Part shown: positions 1 through 8,588 of the stretch, one piece after another
Numbering within the stretch: position 1 is the stretch's first letter
How the letters are laid out: each line of letters opens with the position of its first letter
Program-made: the position numbers and the translations under genes
Notes under the pieces: generated by a model
Databases searched by the model: none
Told to the model about the DNA's origin: nothing
What the model saw: the letters and a program-made list of their open reading frames with translations, nothing else
Source of the DNA: Ignavibacteria bacterium
GTDB lineage: Bacteria; Bacteroidota; Ignavibacteria; UBA10030; SZUA-254
NCBI GenBank assembly: GCA_016178595.1
Contig: JACOSY010000009.1
Location: 1-38,686, forward strand
Direction of reading: 5' to 3'
Length of the DNA stretch: 38,686 nucleotides

Positions 1-82
1 TCGACAACCCCTGAGCCCGATAGACGGCAATATGATCTCTTTCATCAAGAGACAGTTGATGATACTGTGGTATAGGTGCCAT
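1..82 (-). CDS. IS30-family transposase, N-terminus only (cut by window edge)
   Basis: Reading leftwards from an ATG at 82, the frame stays open to the edge for 27 codons. It begins MAPIPQYHQLSLDERDHIAV and continues YRAQGLS. The pattern Y-x-x-LS-x-x-ER-x-x-I, followed by a Gly/Ser-containing turn, is the start of the helix-turn-helix of IS30-family transposases, which bind the element's terminal repeats; the DDE catalytic domain would lie outside the window. GGAG lies a few bases upstream of the ATG. The identification rests on a short N-terminal motif, so it is good but not certain. Confidence 0.7.
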   Translation of the reverse strand, partial: MAPIPQYHQLSLDERDHIAVYRAQGLS

Positions 83-337
83 ACTCCAAGAATAACAAAT
101 TCTCTCCTGGAGTGTTGCACTTCCTTGTAGAACTCATGACTCTTCAAAACCTTCACACTCGTCTGACTTCATCGGAAGGCTCGAAAAGTATACAAAAATT
201 TCTTATTTATTCAAAACATTTTCGATTTTGCAGGATCGTCGAGTAAACGGTGGGATAGAGAAATAGATACTGTAATTCTTGGGTTAAGGAAAAAGTACGT
301 TCAATCCAAAATGAGCAGAGCGACGTATAGTCACATT
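83..337. mobile_element. Outer end of the IS30-like element and non-coding flank
   Basis: There is no gene here. Just upstream of the transposase start (about 108-133) is a GTGTTGCACTTCC-like stretch, which resembles IS30-family terminal inverted repeats and probably marks the end of the insertion sequence. The rest, 135-337, is AT-rich and holds no recognisable feature. The other end of the element is outside the window, so the repeat cannot be confirmed as a pair. Confidence 0.35.
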
Positions 338-1045
338 TTAAGTGATGTGGTTGGAGTTGGACTTGGCTTTAGTGACCTCCACGATTCCAGAAACCCGCCA
401 GAGTTCAGCAATGTATCGGCCGTGAGATGGATGCTTATCGCAAAATGAGAGCTTGAGACGAGATTTGCCGTTGTCGACTTTCGAAAAGTCGAGCGCAGAA
501 ATATCAATATCGTGCTCAGCCAATGTGGAGGCAAGTTCGGCGCGCGTTCGTCCTCCATCATCCGAGAAAAGAATCTCACATTCAACAAAGTGACATTTGC
601 CGAGTAGTTTAGGCTCGATCTTTGCCAGAACAACGAGTGAGAAGAAGACGAGGATGGTGCAAAGTAGCCCAAGCCACGGAAAACCGGCGCCAATGAACAA
701 GCCGATCCCCGCTACGACCCAGATGGTTGCGGCCGAGGTGAGGCCTGTGATCGTCCCCCGTGATTGAATGATGGTTCCTGCACCGAGGAAACCTATGCCA
801 GTGACAACCTGTGAGGCAATCCTTGTGAGATCACCGCTTCCCGTTCCGACGCGCTGGAAGATGAATTCAGACACAAGCATGTACAGGCACGAACCGAGGC
901 AAATCAGCGTATTCGTTCTGAAGCCGGCTGGCTTTCCTTTGCGTTCTCGTTCAATCCCAATCAAGGCACCACAAAGGATAGCAAACCCCGAACGGATAAT
1001 GAAGATGGGAAGGATGGAGAAGAACAATTCTTTTGATTCGGTCAT
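338..1045 (-). CDS. MgtC/SapB-family membrane protein
   Basis: This 235-residue protein has about five hydrophobic segments in its first 140 residues and a soluble C-terminal domain. The family signature is visible: GALIGIERERKGKPAGFRTN after the first helix, then GIGFLGAGTI and LTSAATIWVVAGIG. In other bacteria MgtC-type proteins affect Mg2+ homeostasis and F-type ATPase activity; the role here is inferred only at family level. It starts 6 nt after the stop of bshA on the same strand, so the two are probably co-transcribed. The sequence before the ATG has no clear Shine-Dalgarno motif. Confidence 0.85.
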   Translation of the reverse strand: MTESKELFFSILPIFIIRSGFAILCGALIGIERERKGKPAGFRTNTLICLGSCLYMLVSEFIFQRVGTGSGDLTRIASQVVTGIGFLGAGTIIQSRGTITGLTSAATIWVVAGIGLFIGAGFPWLGLLCTILVFFSLVVLAKIEPKLLGKCHFVECEILFSDDGGRTRAELASTLAEHDIDISALDFSKVDNGKSRLKLSFCDKHPSHGRYIAELWRVSGIVEVTKAKSNSNHIT

Positions 1046-1051
1046 GGGGAG

Positions 1052-2191
1052 TTATTCTGTGAGAGCTGGTTGCCCGGAAAGAACGTGCTCGTAATAGTGT
1101 TCATAGAGGTCGATAACTTTCTCAGCATCGAAGGCCTCGACCGCACGTCGCCTGCTTGCGGCTGAAAAGAGTTTGTACTTTGCATCGCTCGTTAAGAGAT
1201 CGATCGCGTACTTTGCCATTCGCTCGACATCACCGATCTCTGCGATATAACCTGTTTCTCCATGGAGAACAAGCTCGGGTAATCCACCGACACTAGTCGC
1301 AACAACGGGTATCTCACACGCCATCGCTTCGAGTGCGGAAAGGCCGAAGCTTTCTGATTGGCTCGGAATGATGAATAGATCGGAGGCGGAAAGAAGGCAT
1401 ACCAACTCGCTCTGCTTTCCCAAGAACTTGACATCGTGAATGAGATCTAATTCGCGGGCAAGCTGTTCGCAATACGATCGGTCGGGTCCGTCTCCGATAA
1501 GAACAAGTTTTGCTGGAATCTTCTGTCTGACCAGCTGAAATATCCGAACAACATCAGGGACACGCTTCACAGGGCGGAAATTCGAAACGTGAATAAGGAC
1601 TTTCTCTCCGTTGGGCGCCAAGTTCTTCCGAATGTTCGCAGCATCGATTCGTTGGTACTTTTTCGTGTCGACGAAGTTTGGGATAACTTGAATGTCCTTG
1701 TTGATGTGGTAATTCGTCAGCGTCTTCTCCCGTAGAAAGCGAGAAACAGCCGTTACCCCGTCGCTTTGTTCGATGCTGAACTTCATGACGGGGAGATAGC
1801 TTGGTTCTAACCCAACCAGCGTTATGTCGGTCCCATGCAACGTCGTTACGATCTTTAATCCATTGTTACCGAGTATCTGTTTAGCCAAGTATGCACTGAT
1901 GGCGTGAGGGATGGCGTAATGGGCGTGGAGAATGTCCAAGCGCTCAAATTTTGTGACCTCAACAATCTTGCTCGCCAAGGCAGGGGTATAGAGTGGGAAG
2001 TCGAAGAGAGGGTAGCTTGAAACTTCAACCTCATGGTATACCATGTTACCGATGAAACCATCCAATCGGATGGGCATGGCATAGCTGATGAAATGAATCT
2101 GATGACCCCTTTCAGCCAGTGCCTTACCCAATTCCGCTGCGACGACTCCGCTTCCACCGTATGTCGGATAACATGCAATACCGATTTTCAT
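1052..2191 (-). CDS. bshA: N-acetyl-alpha-D-glucosaminyl L-malate synthase (bacillithiol synthesis)
   Basis: This GT-B fold, GT4-family glycosyltransferase of 379 residues transfers GlcNAc from UDP-GlcNAc to L-malate, the first step of bacillithiol synthesis. The diagnostic N-terminus MKIGIACYPTYGGSGVVAAE is present, with HFISYAMP, LHAHYAIPHA and the sugar-nucleotide region ESFGLSALEAMACEIPVVAT. The start at 2191 is chosen because MKIGIACYP is the family start and GAGG lies just upstream; an upstream in-frame ATG at 2248 would add 19 unrelated residues. bshB and bshC are not in the window. A thiol-disulfide flavoprotein that could act on low-molecular-weight thiols lies at 19016. Confidence 0.9.
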   Translation of the reverse strand: MKIGIACYPTYGGSGVVAAELGKALAERGHQIHFISYAMPIRLDGFIGNMVYHEVEVSSYPLFDFPLYTPALASKIVEVTKFERLDILHAHYAIPHAISAYLAKQILGNNGLKIVTTLHGTDITLVGLEPSYLPVMKFSIEQSDGVTAVSRFLREKTLTNYHINKDIQVIPNFVDTKKYQRIDAANIRKNLAPNGEKVLIHVSNFRPVKRVPDVVRIFQLVRQKIPAKLVLIGDGPDRSYCEQLARELDLIHDVKFLGKQSELVCLLSASDLFIIPSQSESFGLSALEAMACEIPVVATSVGGLPELVLHGETGYIAEIGDVERMAKYAIDLLTSDAKYKLFSAASRRRAVEAFDAEKVIDLYEHYYEHVLSGQPALTE

Positions 2192-2201
2192 AGACCTCAG
2201 A

Positions 2202-2209
2202 CAAAAGTA
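2202..2209 (-). promoter_or_regulatory. Possible -7 promoter element for bshA
   Basis: On the minus strand the sequence TACTTTTG matches the Bacteroidota -7 consensus TAnnTTTG, with a TTG about 20 nt further upstream. If used, transcription would begin only a few bases before the bshA ATG. That fits poorly with the GAGG motif there, so this is weak. Confidence 0.25.
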
Positions 2210-2393
2210 ATTAGAAAATGAAACAAAAACAATAGTATCTTCGTTCAAATAACCGATATTCGTTGGTTTACTTGATAATTCCTCGCTGTTTTGGTCTTTG
2301 TTTTAGGTGGTCACTCTCACAACAACTTGGAAGATTCTTCATTCTGTCATTTTAATGGTATAATCACAAAAATTTTTTTTAATATACAAGGGA

Positions 2394-2423
2394 TTGATTT
2401 TTCAAAAAAAATGCTTATATTTG
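2394..2423 (+). promoter_or_regulatory. Bacteroidota-type promoter upstream of the zinc-ribbon gene
   Basis: A TTG at 2394-2396 is followed after 19 nt by TATATTTG at 2416-2423, an exact match to the TAnnTTTG -7 motif at the expected spacing. It faces the 66-residue protein at 2493 and would give a leader of roughly 60 nt. The surrounding 2192-2492 intergenic stretch is AT-rich and holds no other feature I can support. Confidence 0.55.
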
Positions 2424-2492
2424 TCGAAGGGAATCCTTCCAGACGATTAAATTTCGTCAGATTTCGCCACTACGAGAAAGGATAGCAAAGTC

Positions 2493-2693
2493 GTGAAGCA
2501 AAAAGCAAAGGTCATCGGTATTGTTATTACCAGTTGCCCGGTGTGTGGAAATCCCATTAACTTTGACCGTCAAGTAACAAAAGTCTGTGCATACTGCGAA
2601 GAGGTTGTGCATATTGATCTCGACAAAGTTGAGGTTAGCCTGCATGGACCTGTTTCAACTGAAAACAAGAGGATGAAAATCAGCATGAACTGA
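2493..2693 (+). CDS. Small zinc-ribbon protein
   Basis: This 66-residue protein begins with GTG (KQKAKVIGIVIT). Two CxxC knuckles (CPVCG near residue 16 and CAYCEE near residue 33) form a probable zinc ribbon spanning about 20 residues. AAGGA lies about 12 nt upstream. A Bacteroidota-type promoter precedes it and a strong terminator follows, so it looks like a single-gene transcript between bshA and the SUF locus. Its function is unknown; it could bind a protein or nucleic acid through the ribbon. Confidence 0.7.
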   Translation: MKQKAKVIGIVITSCPVCGNPINFDRQVTKVCAYCEEVVHIDLDKVEVSLHGPVSTENKRMKISMN

Positions 2694-2720
2694 GCTGATC
2701 AATCCGTTCAGAATCTGTAA

Positions 2721-2747
2721 AGATTCCGCTGAAGCGGAATCTTTTTT
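2721..2747 (+). terminator. Rho-independent terminator after the zinc-ribbon gene
   Basis: AGATTCCGCT and AGCGGAATCT form a perfect 10-bp stem around a short loop and are followed by TTTTTT. It separates the small zinc-ribbon gene from the SUF locus. Confidence 0.9.
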
Positions 2748-2795
2748 GACCATAAATCGGACTGTAGCGGTCGGGTTTCTATCGAATCGGTAATT

Positions 2796-3203
2796 ATGTT
2801 TCAGCTATCGAAAAAAGTTGAATACGGTCTCATTGCCCTGAGACACATTGCAGCCGGCTCTCGGGGACAGATATTTACGGCAAAAGAAATAGCCGATAAG
2901 TATCAAATCCCTTTTGAACTCCTTGCAAAGGTTATGCAGAAGCTATGCAAAAAGGGCTTTGTTGTTTCGTATCAGGGTGTTCATGGCGGCTACATTTTAG
3001 TGAGGGATGCCCACGAAGTGAAAGTCTCTGCAATCATTAATGCCATCGAAGAGAAACCTTCAGTCTCAATTATCCAATGCGAGTCGGAGAAGCCTGAGAG
3101 TTGCATCATTCATACCACGTGCACGATCAAGGATCCGCTTGTGAAACTTCAGAGTTCGATTAACAAGGTATTCGAAGAATTGTCCATCATGGAGATGGTG
3201 TGA
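2796..3203 (+). CDS. Rrf2-family (IscR-like) regulator of the SUF locus
   Basis: This 135-residue protein has the Rrf2 winged-helix N-terminus (KVEYGLIALRHIA, then IADKYQIPFELLAKVMQKL and the wing GVHGGY). Three cysteines in the second half (IIQCESEKPESC...HTTC) sit where IscR-type proteins ligate a 2Fe-2S cluster. It is therefore likely an Fe-S-sensing repressor of the downstream operon. Its stop overlaps the next start (TGATG), so it is translationally coupled to the desulfurase gene. No clear Shine-Dalgarno precedes the ATG. The 45 bp upstream must hold the promoter and operator, but I cannot point to a convincing palindrome. Confidence 0.9.
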   Translation: MFQLSKKVEYGLIALRHIAAGSRGQIFTAKEIADKYQIPFELLAKVMQKLCKKGFVVSYQGVHGGYILVRDAHEVKVSAIINAIEEKPSVSIIQCESEKPESCIIHTTCTIKDPLVKLQSSINKVFEELSIMEMV

Positions 3204-4408
3204 TGACAACACCCGTTTATATGGACTATCACGCGACAACTCCCGTCGACCCACGGATAGTTGACGCGATGCTTCCATACTTCATGGAGAAGTTTGGAAA
3301 TCCCGCAAGCCGTCAACATCAGTTTGGTTGGATTGCTGAAGAAGCAGTCGAGTCGGCGCGTGCAAAAATTGCCCGTACGCTTCAAGCAGAAGCTCGCGAA
3401 ATCATTTTCACAAGTGGTGCAACCGAGTCTAACAATCTTGCTTTGAAAGGAATCGCGGAAGCGTGGAAGCAAAAGGGAATGCACATTATTACCGTACAGA
3501 CAGAACATAAATCTGTACTCGATAGCTGCAAGAAGTTGGAAAAACTGGGATTCCAAATTACCTACCTGCCTGTCGATGAATTCGGGATCATCGATTTGCG
3601 CCGATTAGAGGAGGCAGTCACTCCAAAGACGATTCTCGTTTCCATCATGGTTGCCAATAATGAAATTGGCACTGTCCAGGACATCGCAGAGATTGGAAGG
3701 CTTTGTCGAGAGCGGGGAGTCTTTTTTCACACCGATGCGACACAAGCCATCGGTAAAATTCCGATCTATGTCGATGATCTGAACGTCGATCTTCTTTCAT
3801 TCTCCGGTCACAAGGTGTACGGACCCAAGGGAATCGGTGTCCTGTATGTCAGAAGCACGAATCCAAGAGTGAAAATCTCATCGCAAATGGATGGTGGTGG
3901 ACACGAGCGGGGTATTCGATCCGGCACCTTGAATGTCCCCGGCATTGTTGGCCTTGCAACTGCTGTCGAAATCGCGGTTCAATCGATGCATGAAGAATCT
4001 GCCCGCCTTTCCGTTCTTCGAGACCGTATGCTCAATGAGTTTCGTTCGCAGCTCGATGAGGTGTATTTGAATGGGCACCAAACACAGCGGCTTCCGAACA
4101 ATTTGAACATCAGCTTCCTCCACGTTGAAGACAATGCGCTCATGATGAGCATGAAAGATGTCGCTGTGTCGACGGGGTCTGCCTGCACGACTGCGAATCC
4201 CGAGCCATCGCATGTTCTGAAGGCGTTGAGGCTTCCTCAAGAACGATTACAGTCAGCCATTCGTTTTGGTTTGGGTCGCTTCACGACAGATGAAGAAGTC
4301 GATTACGTCATTGATCGAGTCGTGGAAAACGTCAAAAAACTCCGCCAGCTTTCACCATCGTACCATGCGTTGCACGAACAAACAATCTCACATTCATTCT
4401 CGAAATAG
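3203..4408 (+). CDS. iscS: Cysteine desulfurase, IscS/NifS type
   Basis: This PLP enzyme of 401 residues converts cysteine to alanine and passes the sulphur on as persulphide. Visible features are the class-I start MDYHATTPVDP, the PLP lysine K204 in SGHKVYGPKG, and the catalytic C328 in STGSACTTANPEPSHVL. The flexible Cys loop is of the long IscS/NifS kind, unlike the SufS at 8589. The ATG at 3203 is preferred over the GTG at 3200 because GGAG lies 8 nt upstream and the start overlaps the Rrf2 stop. Having two desulfurases of different class in one locus is notable. Confidence 0.92.
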   Translation: MTTPVYMDYHATTPVDPRIVDAMLPYFMEKFGNPASRQHQFGWIAEEAVESARAKIARTLQAEAREIIFTSGATESNNLALKGIAEAWKQKGMHIITVQTEHKSVLDSCKKLEKLGFQITYLPVDEFGIIDLRRLEEAVTPKTILVSIMVANNEIGTVQDIAEIGRLCRERGVFFHTDATQAIGKIPIYVDDLNVDLLSFSGHKVYGPKGIGVLYVRSTNPRVKISSQMDGGGHERGIRSGTLNVPGIVGLATAVEIAVQSMHEESARLSVLRDRMLNEFRSQLDEVYLNGHQTQRLPNNLNISFLHVEDNALMMSMKDVAVSTGSACTTANPEPSHVLKALRLPQERLQSAIRFGLGRFTTDEEVDYVIDRVVENVKKLRQLSPSYHALHEQTISHSFSK

Positions 4409-4414
4409 GTTTTT

Positions 4415-4708
4415 ATGAAAGAGACACAGATTATTGTAAACAATCAAACGGAATTTCTGAAGTATCTCAAAGAAAAATTCCCGCTCATTCACATGTCGAA
4501 TGTGTTCTTCCGGGATTTCCACTATGGTGTCATGTCGTATCTTCAGGATCACGGCATGAAATTGAAGTACAATGATGGTGAAAAAGTTGCCCGCGAAGCG
4601 GGTGAAGCCTTCGAGAAGAATGGTATCTTCAGGAAAATCGATCATCAATCATGGCTGCTCAATTATCCTGAATTTGCGCTCCCGCGAGTTGAGAAGAAGG
4701 CATCGTAA
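4415..4708 (+). CDS. 97-residue protein of unknown function in the SUF operon
   Basis: This short soluble protein lies 6 nt after iscS and 17 nt before sufB, clearly inside the operon. It is rich in aromatic and charged residues ([28 protein letters not shown]) and has no cysteine, signal peptide or membrane segment. I do not recognise the family. Its position between the desulfurase and the scaffold suggests an accessory role in cluster assembly or sulphur transfer, but that is only inference from context. Confidence 0.75.
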   Translation: MKETQIIVNNQTEFLKYLKEKFPLIHMSNVFFRDFHYGVMSYLQDHGMKLKYNDGEKVAREAGEAFEKNGIFRKIDHQSWLLNYPEFALPRVEKKAS

Positions 4709-4725
4709 TACTTTCACTGTTTATC

Positions 4726-6213
4726 ATGAAGACTGAAGAAACCCCAAAAAAACTTATGAGTACCGAAACCAATACGATCGAAGAGCTTGCAACCCAGGAG
4801 TACAAGTATGGGTTCGTTACCGACGTTGAGTACGATACTGTTCCAAAAGGACTCAACGAAGAGATCATCCGGATGATCTGGGAGAAGAAGCATGAACCGG
4901 AGTGGATGCTCGAGTGGCGGCTGAAGGCATACCGCCAGTGGGTGAAGATGGCCGATGAAAAGGGCGAGCCTGAGTGGGCGAACATCAAGTATGAGCCGAT
5001 CGACTACCAAGCAACCCGGTACTACTCGGCACCAAAGAAGCGTCCAAAGCTCAACAGCCTCGACGAAGTCGATCCGGAAATCCGAAAAACATTCGAGAAG
5101 CTTGGCATACCGTTGGAAGAACAAAAACTTCTTTCGGGCGTTGCGGTTGACGCGGTCTTCGACAGTGTCTCCGTCGCAACGACATTCCGTGTGAAACTGA
5201 GCGAGCTTGGCATCATATTCTGCTCGATGACGGAAGCGATACAGGAACATTCGGATCTGGTAAAGCAGTACCTTGGATCTGTTGTTCCGTACACCGACAA
5301 TTTTTTTGCCACGCTGAACTCAGCCGTCTTCACTGATGGATCATTCGCGTTTATCCCGAAAGGTGTTCGCTGCCCGATGGAGCTTTCGACCTACTTCCGC
5401 ATCAACGCGCGGGATACGGGACAGTTCGAGCGCACGCTCATCGTCGCCGAAGAAGGTGCGTCCGTAAGTTACCTTGAAGGATGCACGGCCCCGATGCGCG
5501 ATGAGAACCAGCTTCATGCCGCTGTCGTCGAGCTCGTTGCTCTCGATAACGCCACGATCAAGTATTCGACGGTTCAAAACTGGTACCCCGGCGACAAGAA
5601 TGGTCGCGGCGGTATTTTTAACTTTGTCACCAAGCGCGGCAAGTGCCTTGGAAGAAATTCCAAGATCACATGGACGCAAGTGGAAACCGGCTCTGCAATC
5701 ACGTGGAAGTATCCGAGCTGTATTCTTCAGGGAGATAATTCCGTTGGAGAGTTCTACTCCGTAGCCGTGGTGAACAACTACCAGCAAGCGGATACCGGAA
5801 CGAAGATGATTCACCTTGGCAAGAACACCAAGAGCACGATTGTCTCGAAGGGAATTTCAGCCGGGCATGGACAGAACTCGTACCGTGGATTGGTGCGCAT
5901 CGCGAAAAATGCTACCGGCGCACGAAACTTTTCGCAGTGCGACTCGCTGCTGATTGGCGACAAGTGCGGCGCGCATACGTTCCCGTACATGGAAGTGAAA
6001 AATACCACGGCGAGGATTGAGCACGAAGCCTCGACATCGAAGATCGGCGAGGATCAGATTTTTTACTGCAAACAGCGCGGACTTTCGACGGAAGATGCGG
6101 TGAATATGATCGTCAACGGTTTCTGCAAAGAAGTCTTCCGCGAGCTGCCGATGGAGTTTGCCGTCGAAGCGCAAAAGTTGTTGGGGATAAGTTTGGAAGG
6201 TAGTGTTGGATAG
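4726..6213 (+). CDS. sufB: Fe-S cluster assembly scaffold SufB
   Basis: SufB forms the SufBC2D scaffold on which Fe-S clusters are built. The 495-residue frame contains [33 protein letters not shown], the beta-helix core ([34 protein letters not shown]) and the C-terminal [16 protein letters not shown]. The last segment matches the SufB/SufD helical interface and is followed by [16 protein letters not shown]. An alternative start at 4756 (MSTETN) fits the usual family length equally well; neither has a good Shine-Dalgarno. It is followed by a 264-bp gap before sufC, the loosest point of the operon. Confidence 0.95.
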   Translation: MKTEETPKKLMSTETNTIEELATQEYKYGFVTDVEYDTVPKGLNEEIIRMIWEKKHEPEWMLEWRLKAYRQWVKMADEKGEPEWANIKYEPIDYQATRYYSAPKKRPKLNSLDEVDPEIRKTFEKLGIPLEEQKLLSGVAVDAVFDSVSVATTFRVKLSELGIIFCSMTEAIQEHSDLVKQYLGSVVPYTDNFFATLNSAVFTDGSFAFIPKGVRCPMELSTYFRINARDTGQFERTLIVAEEGASVSYLEGCTAPMRDENQLHAAVVELVALDNATIKYSTVQNWYPGDKNGRGGIFNFVTKRGKCLGRNSKITWTQVETGSAITWKYPSCILQGDNSVGEFYSVAVVNNYQQADTGTKMIHLGKNTKSTIVSKGISAGHGQNSYRGLVRIAKNATGARNFSQCDSLLIGDKCGAHTFPYMEVKNTTARIEHEASTSKIGEDQIFYCKQRGLSTEDAVNMIVNGFCKEVFRELPMEFAVEAQKLLGISLEGSVG

Positions 6214-6260
6214 GGTCAATTCAAAATTAAAAATTCAAAAGGAAAAAAGGAGCAGTGTAA

Positions 6261-6485
6261 ATGAGGCGGAAAAATTATCTAATGAGTGGACTTGGAGCTT
6301 TCAGCATCAGTTATGGATTAGAACTTTATTCCTTTGCGAGATGCGAGAGAGTTGAAGAGAAGAAGAACTTCACCGTTCATTTGCATGCAGAACAACTAGA
6401 TCACAATGCGGTACCAAAGCCGATGATGTATGGTACAAGTAGTCTTCCGGGTTTTATGGTCAGTGGAGGATCGAACAATGCTTGA
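6261..6485 (+). CDS. Possible 74-residue protein between sufB and sufC
   Basis: This ORF begins with ATG and has a good GGAG motif about 9 nt upstream; its end overlaps the sufC start by 8 nt. The N-terminus has a short hydrophobic stretch (LMSGLGAFSISYG). I recognise no family. The stretch just before it (6214-6250) is A-rich and low in complexity, typical of a decayed insertion, so this may be a remnant and not a working gene. Confidence 0.35.
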   Translation: MRRKNYLMSGLGAFSISYGLELYSFARCERVEEKKNFTVHLHAEQLDHNAVPKPMMYGTSSLPGFMVSGGSNNA

Positions 6486-7236
6486 AATCATCAATCTCCA
6501 CGCGTCAGTTGGCGGCAACGAAATTCTTCGTGGCATCGATCTCAAGGTGAATGCCGGTGAAGTTCACGCCATCATGGGACCGAACGGTTCGGGAAAGAGC
6601 ACGCTTGCCGGCGTTCTTGCCGGCCGCGAATCGTACCAAGTCACCGAAGGAAAGATTATCTACAACGGACACGATCTCCTCGAGATGGCTCCCGAAGCTC
6701 GCGCGCGCGAAGGAATTTTCCTCGCGTTCCAATACCCCGTCGAAATACCGGGCGTGAGCAATACGTATTTTCTGAAAGCGGGATTGAATGCTATCCGCAA
6801 ACATAAAGGACTGGAAGAGCTCGATGCGATCGAGTTCTTGAAACTCGTGAAAGAGAAGGCGAAGCTTGTCGAGATGGATGAAACGCTGCTCAGTCGCCCC
6901 GTGAATCAAGGTTTCTCCGGCGGTGAAAAGAAACGAAATGAAATTTTCCAGATGGCGGTGCTCGAGCCGAAGCTCGCAATCCTTGATGAAACCGATTCGG
7001 GACTCGACATCGATGCGCTACGCACTGTTGCTGATGGTGTCAATAAGCTCCGGCGGCCCGACAACTCGACCATTGTTGTTACGCACTACCAGCGCCTGCT
7101 CAACTATATCGTTCCGGATTATGTTCATGTGCTTGTCGATGGACGGATTGTAAAATCCGGTCGTAAACAATTGGCGCTTGAGCTTGAAGATAAAGGCTAC
7201 GATTGGCTGCGTGATGAATCTGTCGTGAATGCGTAA
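6478..7236 (+). CDS. sufC: SUF ATPase SufC
   Basis: This ABC-type ATPase powers the SufBCD scaffold. Walker A is GPNGSGKST (about residues 35-43), the signature is FSGGEKKRNEIFQ, and Walker B is LAILDETDSGLDIDAL, the SufC-specific form. At 252 residues it has the normal family length. The start at 6478 (MLEIINLHASVGG) is preferred to the upstream ATG at 6430 because it matches the family and has TGGAGGA at 6464-6470. It is followed closely, or overlapped, by sufD. Confidence 0.96.
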   Translation: MLEIINLHASVGGNEILRGIDLKVNAGEVHAIMGPNGSGKSTLAGVLAGRESYQVTEGKIIYNGHDLLEMAPEARAREGIFLAFQYPVEIPGVSNTYFLKAGLNAIRKHKGLEELDAIEFLKLVKEKAKLVEMDETLLSRPVNQGFSGGEKKRNEIFQMAVLEPKLAILDETDSGLDIDALRTVADGVNKLRRPDNSTIVVTHYQRLLNYIVPDYVHVLVDGRIVKSGRKQLALELEDKGYDWLRDESVVNA

Positions 7237-7252
7237 GGAGAATGATGCACTG

Positions 7253-8587
7253 ATGGCTCAACAAATGAATGTACGAAACGAATGGTACCTTTCGAGCTTC
7301 GAGCGCTTCGAAAAGAGTTTGAACGGCGAAGCGAAGATGAGCGTTCATACGATGCGAAGAGCGGCCATTGCGAAATTTGCGGAGATCGGATTCCCGACAA
7401 CTCACGATGAAGAGTGGAAGTACACGGATGTTACGCCGATCGCCCGGATGCACTTCAAGCCGATTCTGGAATATAAATCGGCGGGACTCACCGCTGAAGA
7501 TATCGAGCGGTTTACGTTCGGCATACCAAACCTCGCCGTCATTGTGAACGGACATTTCTCAAAGGAGCTCTCACGGCTTTCCGATCTGCCGAAAGGCGTT
7601 CGCACGGGAAGTCTTGCCGAAGCACTTCGAAACGACACGGGAATTATTGAGAATCATCTTGCTCATCACGCTCGCTACGAAGAGAACGGATTCCTTGCGC
7701 TGAGCACAGCGTTTCTCCGCGATGGAGCGTTCGTCCATATTCCGGAAAAAATTGTTCTCGAAGAGCCGATTCATTTGCTCTTCATATCGACAAACCCCGG
7801 CGAACCATTTGTCTCGCATCCACGCAATCTCATCATTGCCGGGAAAAGCAGTCAGGCGGCAATTCTCGAAACGTACGTGAGTCTTACGAGCAATAAATAC
7901 TTCACGAATGCAGTGTCGGAAATTGTTGTCGGTGAGAATGCCGTCCTCGAGCATGATAAGCTGCAGGTCGAAAGCGAGCAAGCTTTTCATGTGAGCACGA
8001 TCCATATCCACCAGGAACGCAACAGCAATTTTGTCCAGCACGCCATTACGATGGGTGGACTGCTGACGCGCAATAACATTACTGCGGTGCTCAGCGGTGA
8101 GGGAATTGAATCGACGGTGAATGGCCTCTATCTCGGCACCGGTACTCAACATATCGACAACCACACGGTGATCGATCATGCGCAGCCGCACTGTAACAGT
8201 CACGAGTTATATAAAGGAATTCTTTCCGGCAAGTCGCGCGGGGTTTTCAACGGAAAAATCTTTGTTCGGAAGGATGCACAGAAAACCGATGCGAAGCAGA
8301 CGAACAAGAACCTCGTTCTCTCGGATGAAGCGTCCATCGATACAAAACCACAGTTGGAGATATTTGCGAACGACGTGAAATGCACGCACGGTGCAACCAT
8401 CGGCCAGCTGGATGAGGAAGCGATCTTCTATCTTCGTTCACGCGGCATCGATCTCGGTAAAGCGCGCGACATTTTGATCTTCGCGTTCGCAAGCGATGTT
8501 GTCGATCGGCTGAACATCGAACCGCTTCGCGATCACTTGCACGCGATGATTCACGATCGGTTGGAAACGGAACGAGAACAGAAATAA
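7253..8587 (+). CDS. sufD: Fe-S cluster assembly protein SufD
   Basis: SufD is the SufB paralogue of the SufBC2D complex, thought to act in iron entry. The N-terminal helical part has the family pattern PTTHDEEWKYTDVTPI. The beta-helix follows, and the C-terminal FANDVKCTHGATIGQLDEEA and FYLRSRGIDLGKAR is the diagnostic SufD end. The 444-residue length is normal. The ATG at 7253 is taken because AAGGAG lies at 7235-7240. An in-frame ATG at 7229 would overlap sufC by 8 nt and is a real alternative. Confidence 0.95.
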   Translation: MAQQMNVRNEWYLSSFERFEKSLNGEAKMSVHTMRRAAIAKFAEIGFPTTHDEEWKYTDVTPIARMHFKPILEYKSAGLTAEDIERFTFGIPNLAVIVNGHFSKELSRLSDLPKGVRTGSLAEALRNDTGIIENHLAHHARYEENGFLALSTAFLRDGAFVHIPEKIVLEEPIHLLFISTNPGEPFVSHPRNLIIAGKSSQAAILETYVSLTSNKYFTNAVSEIVVGENAVLEHDKLQVESEQAFHVSTIHIHQERNSNFVQHAITMGGLLTRNNITAVLSGEGIESTVNGLYLGTGTQHIDNHTVIDHAQPHCNSHELYKGILSGKSRGVFNGKIFVRKDAQKTDAKQTNKNLVLSDEASIDTKPQLEIFANDVKCTHGATIGQLDEEAIFYLRSRGIDLGKARDILIFAFASDVVDRLNIEPLRDHLHAMIHDRLETEREQK

Positions 8588-8588
8588 G

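Noticed and set aside
768-1094. Plus-strand ORF over the MgtC-like gene
   Set aside because: It is antisense to a membrane protein with clear family motifs.
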